A stretch of 64,000 bases of DNA from Phycisphaerae bacterium. Its GTDB lineage: Bacteria; Planctomycetota; Phycisphaerae; FEN-1346; JAACEH01. Position numbers and translations under genes: made by a program. The notes under the pieces were generated by a model, which did not search any database, had not been told where the DNA came from, and was given only the letters and a program-made list of their open reading frames with translations. Where the stretch lies: the NCBI GenBank assembly GCA_012729015.1, contig JAAYDY010000041.1, forward strand, positions 62,001 through 126,000. Direction: 5' to 3'. Numbering within the stretch: position 1 is the first letter of the stretch; each line of letters opens with the position of its first letter. Shown here one piece after another: positions 32,011-40,584 of this stretch.

Positions 32011-33558
32011 TCACGCCAGACCGTAGCGGAGGAGTTTCTTGCGGAGGCCTTCGCGCGAGAGGCCCAGGAGGCGGGCCATCTGCGACTTGTTGCCGGCGGC
32101 GGCGCGGCGGGCGTCGTCGATCATGCGGCGCTCCAGCGACTCGACGCGCTCGGGCAGGGTGCCGCCGGCGGCCGGGTCGCCTGCTGCGGCGGCGGTCGGC
32201 AGCGTGACGCCGCGGATCTTCTCCGACAGATCGTCCAGCCCGAGTTCCGGGCGATCCACCGCCAGAATCAGGCTGCGCGAAATCTCGTTCTCCAGTTCGC
32301 GGACGTTGCCGGGCCAGTCGTACGCGGCCAGGTGCTTCAGGGCCGGCGGGCTGAATCCCGTGGCCGAACGGCCGAACCTCTGGCGCAGGCGGTCCAGAAT
32401 CCGCAGCGCCATGGCCGGAATGTCCTCGCGCCGTTCGCGCAGCGGCGGCAAGTGCAACGTCACGACGTTCAGCCGGTAGAACAGGTCCTCGCGGAATCGC
32501 CCGGCGCGGATCTCCTCCGCCAGGTTCCGGTGCGTGGCCGACAGGATGCGCACGTCGACCGACCGCGTTCGCTGCGACCCGACGCGCTCGAACCGCTTCT
32601 CCTGGACGACGCGCAGAATCTTCGCCTGCGTCGCCAGGCTCATGTCGGCGATCTCGTCGAGGAAGATCGTGCCGCCGTGGGCCGCCTCGAGCTTGCCGAC
32701 GCGGCGCTCGACGCCCGTGGCCACGCCCTTCTCGATGCCGAACAGCTCGGCCTCCAGCAGCGTGTCCGGGATGGCCGCGCAGTTGACGTCGATGAACGGT
32801 TTGTTGCGGCGCCGGCTGCTGAAGTGGAGGCACTTGGCCAGCAGCGTCTTGCCTGTGCCCGACTCGCCGGTGACCATCACCGAAACGTCGGTGTCGCTGA
32901 CGCGGCGAGCCGTGTCCAGAACGGCCTGAATCTGCGGGCTGTTGCCGACGATCTCGCTGGCGCAGAACGAGTGCTCCAGCGTGACCTGGAGCCGCGCGTT
33001 GGTGCTGTCCAGCGCGTCGCGGTCGCGCTTGACTTCCTCGAATTCGCGGGCATTCTGGACGGCCACGGCCGTGGCGCTGGTAAAGGCCTGGGCCAGACGC
33101 TCATCGGCTTCATCGAACGGAGTGCCGTCGTTCTTGTTCAGAATCTGGAAGACGCCGATGGATTGCCCGTCGCGCGTGATCATGGGTACGGCAAGCATGC
33201 TCCGGGTTTTGAAGTCGGGGCCCTGCCCGAGGGTGGGATTGAACCGCGGGTCGGTCGAGGCGTCGGGCACGTTGCTCAGCCGCCCGGTCCGCAGAACGTC
33301 GCCGGCGATGCCGCAATCCGCCGGCATCCGCAGCGGCTCGTCCGGGATGCCCATGGCGACGCGCGTGTACAGCTCGTTGCGGTCGCGGTCAAACATCCAG
33401 ACGGTGCACCGCTGCGCGTCCAGAGCCCGCGCGCCTTCGTTGGCAATCTCCAGCAGCAGTTCGTTCAACGGGCGCAGCGTGTTGATGCGGTTGACGGCGT
33501 CAATCAGCGACTCCAGCCGACGCGACATCAGGCTCTCGGTGCTTGCACGTTCGCTCAT
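32011..33558 (-). CDS. GAF-domain sigma-54-dependent transcriptional activator
   Basis: This is a 515-residue bacterial enhancer-binding protein. An N-terminal GAF sensor (about 25-170) is followed by an AAA+ domain (about 200-430) with Walker A GESGTGKT, Walker B GGTIFLDEIADM and the arginine-containing FREDLFYRLNVV. A Fis-type HTH (NKSQMARLLGLSREGLRKKL) is at the C-terminus. The sigma-54-contacting loop, normally GAFTGA, reads GVATGV at about 278-283. It has its own promoter overlapping that of dacB. Candidate targets in the window are the sigma-54-like promoters at 31662 and 47419. The ligand of the GAF domain is unknown. Confidence 0.93.
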   Translation of the reverse strand: MSERASTESLMSRRLESLIDAVNRINTLRPLNELLLEIANEGARALDAQRCTVWMFDRDRNELYTRVAMGIPDEPLRMPADCGIAGDVLRTGRLSNVPDASTDPRFNPTLGQGPDFKTRSMLAVPMITRDGQSIGVFQILNKNDGTPFDEADERLAQAFTSATAVAVQNAREFEEVKRDRDALDSTNARLQVTLEHSFCASEIVGNSPQIQAVLDTARRVSDTDVSVMVTGESGTGKTLLAKCLHFSSRRRNKPFIDVNCAAIPDTLLEAELFGIEKGVATGVERRVGKLEAAHGGTIFLDEIADMSLATQAKILRVVQEKRFERVGSQRTRSVDVRILSATHRNLAEEIRAGRFREDLFYRLNVVTLHLPPLRERREDIPAMALRILDRLRQRFGRSATGFSPPALKHLAAYDWPGNVRELENEISRSLILAVDRPELGLDDLSEKIRGVTLPTAAAAGDPAAGGTLPERVESLERRMIDDARRAAAGNKSQMARLLGLSREGLRKKLLRYGLA

Positions 33559-33572
33559 GAAGGCCCCCGGGG

Positions 33573-33601
33573 TTGCCGACGACGTACGGCGGCATTATAA
33601 T
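33573..33601 (+). promoter_or_regulatory. Promoter of the dacB operon
   Basis: TTGCCG (33573-33578) and a perfect TATAAT (33596-33601) are separated by 17 bases. The -10 lies within the same ATTATAAT octamer as the divergent promoter. Confidence 0.5.
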
Positions 33602-33622
33602 CCCCGGTTCGTCGCGTGTCGA
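33594..33622 (-). promoter_or_regulatory. Promoter of the sigma-54 activator gene
   Basis: On the minus strand TCGACA (33617-33622) and a perfect TATAAT (33594-33599) are separated by 17 bases. It overlaps the divergent dacB promoter almost completely. Confidence 0.5.
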
Positions 33623-33666
33623 GCCGCCTTGACGTGCCGCTCCCCGAAACAGAAGGAGGTCGTGCG

Positions 33667-35220
33667 TTGTCACCCTGTCGTCGCCGCACAGTCCTGTTGG
33701 GTTCCTTGGCCATTGTCCTGGCGTCAGCCGTTCTGATGCCTGTGGCGCCGACCGGCGCCCAGAGACCCATCGCCGAGAAGCCCGGCGCAGCCGGGGCCGT
33801 CCAGGCTCCTGCGGCGTCGGCCAATCCTCTGGCCGCGCGACTGGCGAGGCTGACGGCCGACCCGAAATTCGCCAAGGTGCGACTGGCGGCCCACGTCGTG
33901 GACGTCCAGTCGGGCCAGGTGCTGCTGGCCGCCGACGAGAACACGCCGATGACGCCGGCCAGCACGATGAAACTGGCGACCACGGCGGCCGCCCTGCACG
34001 TGCTCGGCCCGGACTTCAAGCTGCGGACCGTCGTCGGGCTCCTCGGCGACGACCTGGTGATCGTCGGCGGCGGCGACCCGAACCTGTCGGGGCGATTCTA
34101 CGGCGGCGACATCACGGCCGCCGTCAAGCGATGGGCGGCCGTCCTTCGCGGCCGGGGCATCACCGCCGTCAAGGGCGACCTCGTCCTGGACGATTCCCTG
34201 TTCGAGGCCCAGTGGACGCACCCGAACTGGCCGGCCGCCGACTTCCAGTGGTGGTACCAGGCCCCGGTGGGCGCCCTGGTGCTGAACGATTCCTGCGTCG
34301 AGCTGCGCGTCCGTCCCGGCGCCACGGACGGCGCCGCGGCGATCGTTCGCGTGGCGCCGATGACCGAATACGTCACGTTGGTGGGCCAGATTCAGACGCG
34401 CGCCGGCGGCGGCAACAACCCGCGCATCGACCGCGTCCGCGGCACCGAACGGTTCCAGCTCGGCGGCACGGTGCCCCTCAAGAGCGGCACGCAGACCTAC
34501 TTCCGGACGGTGCACGATCCGGGCCTGTTCGCGGCGACGGTCATCCGCGAAACGCTCCAGGCCGAAGGCGTGACGGTGGCCGGCCAGGTGGTCCGCCGCC
34601 GCGTGTGGACGGACGGGTGGCACCTGCCCCCGGGGTTCAAGGCCGTGGTGATTCACAACTCGACGCTGGGCCAGTCGGTGGCCGTGGCCAACACGCGAAG
34701 CCAGAACCTGTACGCCGAGTGTATCGTGAAGGTGCTGGGGGCTCACGCGTCGAGCAAGGAACGTCCGTGGCCGGCGGCGCAGGGATCGTGGGCCCTGGGG
34801 TGCCGCACGGTCGCCCAGACGCTGGCGGCCATGAAGGTGCCGACCGACGGCTGCGCGTTCGACGATGGGTGCGGTCTGAGTCGCCGCAATCGTCTGACGG
34901 CGCGGACACTGACGGAGTTGCTGGTGACGATGCACCGCGGGCCGCACGCGGCCGTGTGGTTCGACTCGCTGGCCGTCAGCGGCGACGGCGACGGGTCGTT
35001 GCGGTCGCGGATGCGCGACGAGTCGGTGCGCGGACGCGTACACGCCAAGACGGGCTCGCTGCGCGACACGCGCAGCCTGGCCGGCTACGTCCGGACCGTC
35101 AAGGGCCGCACCATCGCCTTCGCGCTGATGGTGGACCAGTTGCCGTACAACAGCTACCATCACAGCGCGGTGAAGCAGTGGATGGACGACACGTGCCGCG
35201 ACCTGGTGGCGATGTGGTGA
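33667..35220 (+). CDS. dacB: D-alanyl-D-alanine carboxypeptidase/endopeptidase (PBP4, S13 family)
   Basis: This is a 517-residue exported peptidoglycan enzyme. After a basic N-terminus a signal sequence (about 8-30) is followed by the S13 domain. SxxK is in PASTMKLATT, SxN in TRSQNLYAE and KTG in HAKTGSLRDT; the long insertion between the first two motifs is typical of PBP4. It trims or cleaves cross-linked stem peptides in the periplasm. The start is taken as TTG at 33667 because AGAAGGAGG ends seven bases upstream; an upstream GTG (33616) lies too close to the promoter's start point. It is first in a group with an FAD oxidoreductase (12-base gap) and a secreted protein. Confidence 0.9.
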   Translation: MSPCRRRTVLLGSLAIVLASAVLMPVAPTGAQRPIAEKPGAAGAVQAPAASANPLAARLARLTADPKFAKVRLAAHVVDVQSGQVLLAADENTPMTPASTMKLATTAAALHVLGPDFKLRTVVGLLGDDLVIVGGGDPNLSGRFYGGDITAAVKRWAAVLRGRGITAVKGDLVLDDSLFEAQWTHPNWPAADFQWWYQAPVGALVLNDSCVELRVRPGATDGAAAIVRVAPMTEYVTLVGQIQTRAGGGNNPRIDRVRGTERFQLGGTVPLKSGTQTYFRTVHDPGLFAATVIRETLQAEGVTVAGQVVRRRVWTDGWHLPPGFKAVVIHNSTLGQSVAVANTRSQNLYAECIVKVLGAHASSKERPWPAAQGSWALGCRTVAQTLAAMKVPTDGCAFDDGCGLSRRNRLTARTLTELLVTMHRGPHAAVWFDSLAVSGDGDGSLRSRMRDESVRGRVHAKTGSLRDTRSLAGYVRTVKGRTIAFALMVDQLPYNSYHHSAVKQWMDDTCRDLVAMW

Positions 35221-35232
35221 AAGGATGAGATC

Positions 35233-36606
35233 ATGGCGGACACGTTTCGCAGGGACGCACTTCACGGCAAGACGCTGGGCGACGGCTGCGTGACGGAATC
35301 GCCGCGCCGGGTGCCGGTGCGCAGCGACGTGGACGTGCTGGTCTGCGGCGGCGGGCCGGCCGGCGTCACGGCGGCACTGGCCGCGGCGCGGCAGGGCGCG
35401 CGAACGCTCCTCGTCGAGCGCTACGGCATGCTCGGCGGCGTCTGGACCGCCGGCCTCATGAACCCGTTCTTCGAGTGCATGGACCGCGGCTGGATCGTCC
35501 AGGAACTGGTGGACCGTCTGCGCGCCGCCGGTGCCCTGCGCAACTGGTACTACAGCCACACCTTCGACACCGAAGTCATGAAGCTCCTGCTGGAGGAGAT
35601 GGCGACGGCCGCGGGCGTCACGCTGCTCTATCACACGCTGGTGGTCGATGCGATTGTGGAGGACAGCCGCCTGCGCGGCGTGGTCCTCGAGAGCAAGGCC
35701 GGCCGCGAGGCGGTCACCGCCAAGGTCGTCGTGGACGCCACCGGCGACGGCGACGTGGCGGCGCGGGCCGGATGCCGCTACGAGTTCGGCCGCCCGAGCG
35801 ACGGGCTCTTGCAGCCGATGACGCTGATGTTCGAGATTCGCGGCCTCGGCGACTGGGAGATGAACGACGCCCGCGTCCTCTACGACGCGATGACCGAGGC
35901 CATGGCACGCGAGAAGATCCCGTACGAGATGCCGTTCTCGCGATCCAAGGCCGTGCCGTGGATCATCTCGGCCCCGCCGCGCGGCACCGGCGACGTGCAA
36001 CTGACCCACGTGTATCGCATGAACACGCTCGACCCGACGGACCTGACGCGAGGCACGATCGAGGCCCGCCGCCAGGCGCACCAGGCCATGGCGGTCCTGA
36101 AGCGCGTGCCCGGGCTCGAAGGCATCGAGCTGGTGCAGACCGCGCCGCAGATCGGCGTGCGCGAGGGCCGCCGCGTCCGGGGTCGCCACTGGCTGACCGT
36201 CGCCGACCTGAAGGCGGGCCGCCGGTTCGACGATGCCGTGACGTCGTGCGGTTTCGTCGTGGACATTCACGACGTGGAAGGGCGCGCCGAGGGCGCCCAG
36301 AAGCCGCTCATTCGCATCCAGCCCTACGAGATACCGTACCGGTGCCTCGTGGCCGAGGACGTGCGGGGCCTGCTGCTGGCGGGTCGCTGCATCAGTGGCA
36401 GCCACGAGGCCCACGCGTCGTACCGCGTCACCGGCACCTGCGCCGCCATGGGTCAGGCGGCCGGGCTGGCCGCGGCCTGGACCGCCGCCGACAATGGCGC
36501 CGATGTGGCCGAACTGCCCGGCGAGCGGCTGCGCGCGTTCCTGGCCGACCACGGCGCCCGGTTCCTCGACGACGGCATGACAATGAGCGTGCCCGAGAAA
36601 GAATGA
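35233..36606 (+). CDS. FAD-dependent oxidoreductase
   Basis: This is a 457-residue flavoprotein of the FAD_oxidored type. The FAD motif DVLVCGGGPAGVTAALAAAR is followed by LLVERYGMLGGVWTAGLMNP. ATGDGDVAARAG and the C-terminal FAD segment GLLLAGRCISGSHEAHASYR complete the fold. Planctomycetes carry many such genes, often near sugar or sulfatase loci; the substrate is unknown. There is no signal peptide. It is 12 bases behind dacB and 47 bases before the next gene, so probably cotranscribed. Confidence 0.88.
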   Translation: MADTFRRDALHGKTLGDGCVTESPRRVPVRSDVDVLVCGGGPAGVTAALAAARQGARTLLVERYGMLGGVWTAGLMNPFFECMDRGWIVQELVDRLRAAGALRNWYYSHTFDTEVMKLLLEEMATAAGVTLLYHTLVVDAIVEDSRLRGVVLESKAGREAVTAKVVVDATGDGDVAARAGCRYEFGRPSDGLLQPMTLMFEIRGLGDWEMNDARVLYDAMTEAMAREKIPYEMPFSRSKAVPWIISAPPRGTGDVQLTHVYRMNTLDPTDLTRGTIEARRQAHQAMAVLKRVPGLEGIELVQTAPQIGVREGRRVRGRHWLTVADLKAGRRFDDAVTSCGFVVDIHDVEGRAEGAQKPLIRIQPYEIPYRCLVAEDVRGLLLAGRCISGSHEAHASYRVTGTCAAMGQAAGLAAAWTAADNGADVAELPGERLRAFLADHGARFLDDGMTMSVPEKE

Positions 36607-36653
36607 CTGGCGGCCCAGGGCCTCCCCCTGGATCGCCCCCACGGAGCCAAACC

Positions 36654-37664
36654 ATGCTCAAGCCGGGTTCCATCGCGATTGCGGCCGTTCTGCTTTCGGC
36701 CATGTCCGGGTCGGCGGCCGCAGCTCCGCGCCGGGCCACGTTGACCCTCGAGGATCGCGTCTTGGCGAGCGATCTGGTTGTGGTGGGACGGATCGTCTCG
36801 CTCGACGACAACTTCGGCCTGACCGATCCGCCCGGCATGCTTCGCGGCAAAATCATGGTCGATCGCACCCTCAAGGGCGACCACGAGGGACGCGTCGTCG
36901 AATTTCTCTATCGCAACCCGCCGGCCGATCCTCGCGCGGTACGCGAGGCACCGCCGATCTACCGCATGGATCAGGAGGAGGTCTGGCTGCTCAAGCGGCA
37001 CGAGACCCTCGCCGGCCACTACCTCGTGGTCGCGCCGCACCAGGCCGAGCCGCCCTCCCGCGCCGAAACGATTGCCAAGGTGATTGCTGCCGCAGCCGAT
37101 CCGCTCAAGGCGCTCCGCGAGGCCGATAACGAATCGCGTCTGCGGCTCAGTGCGGCTTACATTATTCTTCGTGAGGCGGTGCCGGCATCGCAAGTGCCCG
37201 CGCCAAAGCCCGACAACCAGCCCGCGAACGGAACGGGCGACGCGCCGCCGCGGGGCGACGCCGGTTACGAGTTGCTCGACGCCGCGGTGCTGGACAAGGC
37301 CGTCCGCGCCGCCGCCGATACGTTTGCCGCCGAGTCGTTTGAAGTGAACGAGTTGTCCCGCCGCACTCTGGCCCGTGTGGGGTGCCCCGTGGACGCTCTG
37401 GAGTCGCCGCTGCCGGCTGTGCGGGCGACGACCACCGAGCAGATTCGCTTGTACCAGAAGACCCACCAGGACGCCTGGGCCGCAGCCATCCGCAAATGGT
37501 GGACCGACCATCGCGACGCAATCACGCGCTACGTTCCGAAGCCGCCACCGCGCAGCTCCGCTCTCCCGCCCGATAGTGCCGGATCCGCTCGCGATGCAGC
37601 CCAATCACCCGCCGCAACACCCGGCGATGTCGCTCCCGCCGCGCAGCGAACCCCGTCCCCCTGA
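36654..37664 (+). CDS. Exported protein of unknown function
   Basis: This is a 336-residue protein with a clear signal peptide (1-23, ending AAAAP). The N-terminal half begins with TLEDRVLASDLVVVGRIVSL, a pattern I associate with secreted beta-barrel or OB-like domains of unknown function found in planctomycetes and myxobacteria. The C-terminal half has helical character (KTHQDAWAAAIRKWWTDHRD, as seen in HEAT-type secreted proteins) and ends in a Pro/Ala-rich tail. It is the last gene of the dacB group. Confidence 0.7.
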   Translation: MLKPGSIAIAAVLLSAMSGSAAAAPRRATLTLEDRVLASDLVVVGRIVSLDDNFGLTDPPGMLRGKIMVDRTLKGDHEGRVVEFLYRNPPADPRAVREAPPIYRMDQEEVWLLKRHETLAGHYLVVAPHQAEPPSRAETIAKVIAAAADPLKALREADNESRLRLSAAYIILREAVPASQVPAPKPDNQPANGTGDAPPRGDAGYELLDAAVLDKAVRAAADTFAAESFEVNELSRRTLARVGCPVDALESPLPAVRATTTEQIRLYQKTHQDAWAAAIRKWWTDHRDAITRYVPKPPPRSSALPPDSAGSARDAAQSPAATPGDVAPAAQRTPSP

Positions 37665-38035
37665 AGGAAACAGACCTCCGCCCCTGCCGGTCCGTCGCCG
37701 ACGCACCAACGCCAGAGTTCATGGCCACTCGCCGCGGCTTTGTCACAGAAGAAAACGGGCAGAACGCGTCAGCGCCCTGCCCTGTGAGTCGAATGGAGGC
37801 AAACCGGAATGTACCCGTGGGGTGCTTTCGGGAGGTCTTCTGGCTCGCCCCCAGGAGCCACCTCTATCTGGTCCCGCGGTCAGGGCACACTCGATCCGGT
37901 GGTTGGGGGTTCCACCTTTTTGAAGCGCAGCCTCATGCCACTGAAGGCAAATCCGTTCTGCCTCGGCAGGTACCCTCGAAGGGATGGTGACATGCCACAC
38001 GCTGCCCCCAAGAGGGTGGCCCGAAGGCCGAATCT
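37665..38035. repeat. Gap with degenerate copy of the tRNA-Ala 3' end and its terminator
   Basis: At 37752-37786 a hairpin GGGCAG/CTGCCC flanked by AAAA copies the terminator of tRNA-Ala. It is followed by GAGTCGAATGGAGGCAA (37786-37802), 16 of 17 identical to the tRNA 3' end and flank at 38549-38565, in the same orientation. Similarity fades inside the T-arm. No gene is seen in the rest. Confidence 0.55.
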
Positions 38036-38329
38036 TCATGTTCGCCGCTTGCTGAGGCGTTTCAGTTCAGCCTGGTCGCCTGCGACAAGAGCCTCCTTCT
38101 TGGCGCGGGACCATTTCTTGACCTGAATCTCACGCACTCGGGCGTCCGAAAATGTGGCATGAGGTTCTGAGTGAACCAGCTGGACGGGCAACCTGATTCT
38201 GGTAAAGAGGGGGCCGCGGCCGGTGTTATGCACGTGAAGGCGAGAAAGGATATCCTCGGTGCTGCCGACATAGAGGTTGCCATCGGCACAGCGCAGGATA
38301 TACATATGAAAGGTCTGCTCGTCGGCCAT
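38036..38329 (-). CDS. GIY-YIG nuclease-superfamily protein
   Basis: This is a 97-residue protein consisting of a single GIY-YIG domain. The two core strands read MYILRC and LYVGST, the catalytic Arg is in DILSRL, and the metal-binding Glu lies in VREIQVKKW. It belongs to the small UPF0213/YhbQ-like group, whose role is not settled (possibly DNA repair). It lies between tRNA-Ala and a degenerate copy of that tRNA's 3' end. Confidence 0.9.
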   Translation of the reverse strand: MADEQTFHMYILRCADGNLYVGSTEDILSRLHVHNTGRGPLFTRIRLPVQLVHSEPHATFSDARVREIQVKKWSRAKKEALVAGDQAELKRLSKRRT

Positions 38330-38440
38330 CTCGTCCCCGGAACCCGGAATAGGTCAAGCCATGCGGGCGGTGCCCTTCGACTCCCTCCCGTTGGTCGCTC
38401 GCTTCCTTCGGCTCGCTCCACTCACTCAGGACAGGCAGGA

Positions 38441-38462
38441 CACTCGACTCAAAAGGGCAGGC
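38441..38462 (+). repeat. 22-bp inverted copy of the tRNA-Ala 3' flank
   Basis: It is a perfect inverted match to 38537-38558, covering the last two tRNA bases, the spacer and the first arm of the terminator. The surrounding sequence shows no tRNA. Confidence 0.8.
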
Positions 38463-38513
38463 GGGCCATGCGCGATGCGATGTATCCTACAAGTCCGGGT
38501 GGCTTGCCACGAG

Positions 38514-38550
38514 CGAAAAAGGGCAGACGCGCCAGCGCCTGCCCTTTTGA
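38514..38550 (-). terminator. Rho-independent terminator of tRNA-Ala
   Basis: On the minus strand AAAAGGGCAG pairs with CTGCCCTTTTT around a GC-rich loop, starting 9 bases after the tRNA 3' end. Confidence 0.85.
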
Positions 38551-38556
38551 GTCGAG

Positions 38557-38629
38557 TGGAGGCAAGGGGAGTTGAACCCCTGACCTTCTGGATGCCATCC
38601 AGACGCTCTCCCAACTGAGCTATGCCCCC
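38557..38629 (-). tRNA. tRNA-Ala (anticodon GGC)
   Basis: This is a 73-base cloverleaf. Acceptor GGGGGCA pairs with TGCCTCC and contains the G3-U70 wobble that identifies alanine tRNAs. The D-arm has AGCTCAGTTGGGAGAGC, the anticodon loop ATGGCAT gives anticodon GGC, and the T-arm is AGGGGTTCAACTCCCCT-like with GTTCAA. CCA is not encoded. It has a consensus promoter upstream and a strong terminator downstream. Confidence 0.97.
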
Positions 38630-38678
38630 GTAGGTTGTCCTGAGCACCGGTGCTATGGGACCACCAGTGCAGCAGCAG

Positions 38679-38706
38679 ATTATACCACCAGTCGGACCAA
38701 TGTCAA
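38679..38706 (-). promoter_or_regulatory. Consensus promoter of tRNA-Ala
   Basis: On the minus strand a perfect TTGACA (38701-38706) and a perfect TATAAT (38679-38684) are separated by 16 bases, about 50 bases before the tRNA. Confidence 0.8.
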
Positions 38707-38871
38707 CCGTCTCGCGGCCACGGATTTCGCAGCGGCAGTTTTCGGTGTCGCCGGCCCCTGGGGAATTCTATGATGGTGTCCATGGCCTGCCGCAACGGCG
38801 GCGGTTCGGTGGTCGCGTCGCGCGGCCCCGGCGGCGGGCGACCCTTCCGGCTCCTTCTGGAGGCACATGTC

Positions 38872-40329
38872 ATGGCAGGTCCTCGCGGCGTTTCCCTGTG
38901 GCGCGTGGCGGCAACGGTGGTGGCGGCGGTCCTGGTTCTCGGCGCCGGAGCTCTGCGGGCGGCCGCCCAGGAGGCCGATGCCGCGGCGCTCGACAAGGCC
39001 GTGGCCGCCCTCCGCAACATCGACCCGGCGGCCATGACCGACGAGCAGAAGCAGGCCAAGGCCGCGGCCATCTCCGAAGCCTGGCAGGTGCTCCTCGGGG
39101 CGGGCAAAGCCGGCGCCGCCCGACTCAAGACCGAAATCCAGACCCTCGACAAGGCCAAGGAGACCGACGCCTTCTTCCGTCTCGGCGCCGCCAGCCTGCT
39201 CTGGCAGATCGGTTCGCTGGACGAGGCGCCCACCATTGCCGCCCAGTGGCGAGCCGCGCCGCAAACGGTCAATTACAACTACGTGTTCTTCGTCGCCTTC
39301 GAGGCCGCCAAGACTCAGGACGAGCGGGCCCTGGACATGCTCAAGGCGTGCCTCGGCGAAGACAAGGGCTCCGTTTTCATCCCGGACCACGCCCTCACCA
39401 TCAACTGGCCGCTGTCGCAGTCGTTTCTGTGGGAAACGTTCGGCCCCCAGGGCCTTCCCGTCCTGTTGGAGGCGCTCAAGACGTCGGACCACGCGGTCGA
39501 ACTGAAGACGGCGGCGATTCTGCTGACGCGGGCGCAGGCCACCGAGGCGCTGCCGATCCTTCGCGCGAAACTCCTGAAGCACGCCGACGCCGAGGTCCGC
39601 CGCATGGCCGTGCGGTGCCTGGGCCTGTTCGGACATCCGGACGACTACGAGATGCTGGTGGCCGGACTGAAGTCCCAGGATCCGCAGGACGTGTGGTACC
39701 ACCTGTTCGCGCTGTACGAATACGAGGACCTGCGGGCCGTGCCGCACGTGGCGCCGCTGCTGGAGTCGGCCGACGAGAACGTCCGGAGCGAGGCGTTCGC
39801 CGTGTTGACGCACCTGAAGACGCCGGCCGGGCTGGAGGCGATTCGCCGCCATGGCGACAAAGCCACGAGCGACCAGGAGAAGCAGGCCGCCAAGGAATTC
39901 GTCGGGGAAGTGCTCGCGGGCGCGGGCATCACGTGGGACCAGTACGAGGCGAAGTCGGCAGCGGAGCGCGACGCCTTGATGGCCGCGGCGCGGGCGCGCG
40001 ACAGCGAGCGGTATGCGGCGAAGGCCGACGACCGCAAGCTGACCCGCGAGGACCTGGCCAAGGCCGCCAAGGGCTGGAAGGACGCGCACCGGATCACCGG
40101 CGGCGCGTTCGAGTGGGTGGAGGACCGGCACATAGTGGCCGTGGCGACGCCTGACGATCTGGATTTGCTGCGCGAGGTGGAGGGGGCACTCTACTGGCGA
40201 CTGTCGGACGAGTGCCTGTACGAGGTGCAGATCATCAACAACCTGATCCGCCGCATCGGCCGCAGCCGGTACCGCGCCGAGCCCGGCATCGCCGAGAAGG
40301 TGACGGCCCCGGCGCCCAAGGCGCCGTGA
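38872..40329 (+). CDS. Exported HEAT-repeat protein
   Basis: This is a 485-residue protein. A signal peptide (about 1-30, ending in RAAAQ) precedes an all-helical region. HEAT/PBS-lyase-like repeats are visible in about 215-340, for instance AVELKTAAILLTRAQATEAL, AEVRRMAVRCLGLFGHPDDY and ENVRSEAFAVLTHLKTPAGL. The C-terminal region is highly charged. Such proteins usually act as binding scaffolds in the periplasm; the partner is unknown. The start at 38872 follows TGGAGG with eight-base spacing. Confidence 0.8.
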   Translation: MAGPRGVSLWRVAATVVAAVLVLGAGALRAAAQEADAAALDKAVAALRNIDPAAMTDEQKQAKAAAISEAWQVLLGAGKAGAARLKTEIQTLDKAKETDAFFRLGAASLLWQIGSLDEAPTIAAQWRAAPQTVNYNYVFFVAFEAAKTQDERALDMLKACLGEDKGSVFIPDHALTINWPLSQSFLWETFGPQGLPVLLEALKTSDHAVELKTAAILLTRAQATEALPILRAKLLKHADAEVRRMAVRCLGLFGHPDDYEMLVAGLKSQDPQDVWYHLFALYEYEDLRAVPHVAPLLESADENVRSEAFAVLTHLKTPAGLEAIRRHGDKATSDQEKQAAKEFVGEVLAGAGITWDQYEAKSAAERDALMAAARARDSERYAAKADDRKLTREDLAKAAKGWKDAHRITGGAFEWVEDRHIVAVATPDDLDLLREVEGALYWRLSDECLYEVQIINNLIRRIGRSRYRAEPGIAEKVTAPAPKAP

Positions 40330-40391
40330 TGGCGGGCGTCGCGGCACACCCCCCTCCGGCGGGGCATGGCATGACACCCGGTGGGAACGAA

Positions 40392-40405
40392 GACAGTATA
40401 CTGTC
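40392..40405. promoter_or_regulatory. Perfect 14-bp palindrome, possible operator
   Basis: GACAGTATACTGTC is perfectly self-complementary and contains a TATACT that could serve as a -10 box. It lies in the 255-base gap before the atypical secreted protein gene. No regulator family is implied with confidence; the arms do not match the CTGT-N8-ACAG order of LexA boxes. Confidence 0.35.
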
Positions 40406-40584
40406 CTCGGGCACCCGGGTGACGGCAAAGCGGCTTCCGGGCTGTTTTCGGGGCGGATCGCCGGGGCCTCTGACGAAGGGGGATAGCTTTTCCGGTGCCC
40501 AAGCGTCGTATTGTTGTCTGAGGCGCCCGGCTGTGTGGCTGGGCAGCCTTCAAATGTGAGATGTCGGCATAGAGGGGTGTGAGC

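Noticed and set aside
33724..36642. 972-residue minus-strand frame opposite dacB and the FAD oxidoreductase
   Set aside because: Shadow frame; the plus-strand genes carry all catalytic motifs.
40392..40405. GACAGTATACTGTC as a LexA box
   Set aside because: The arms are in the opposite order to CTGT-N8-ACAG and it is not next to an SOS gene; kept only as an unassigned palindrome.
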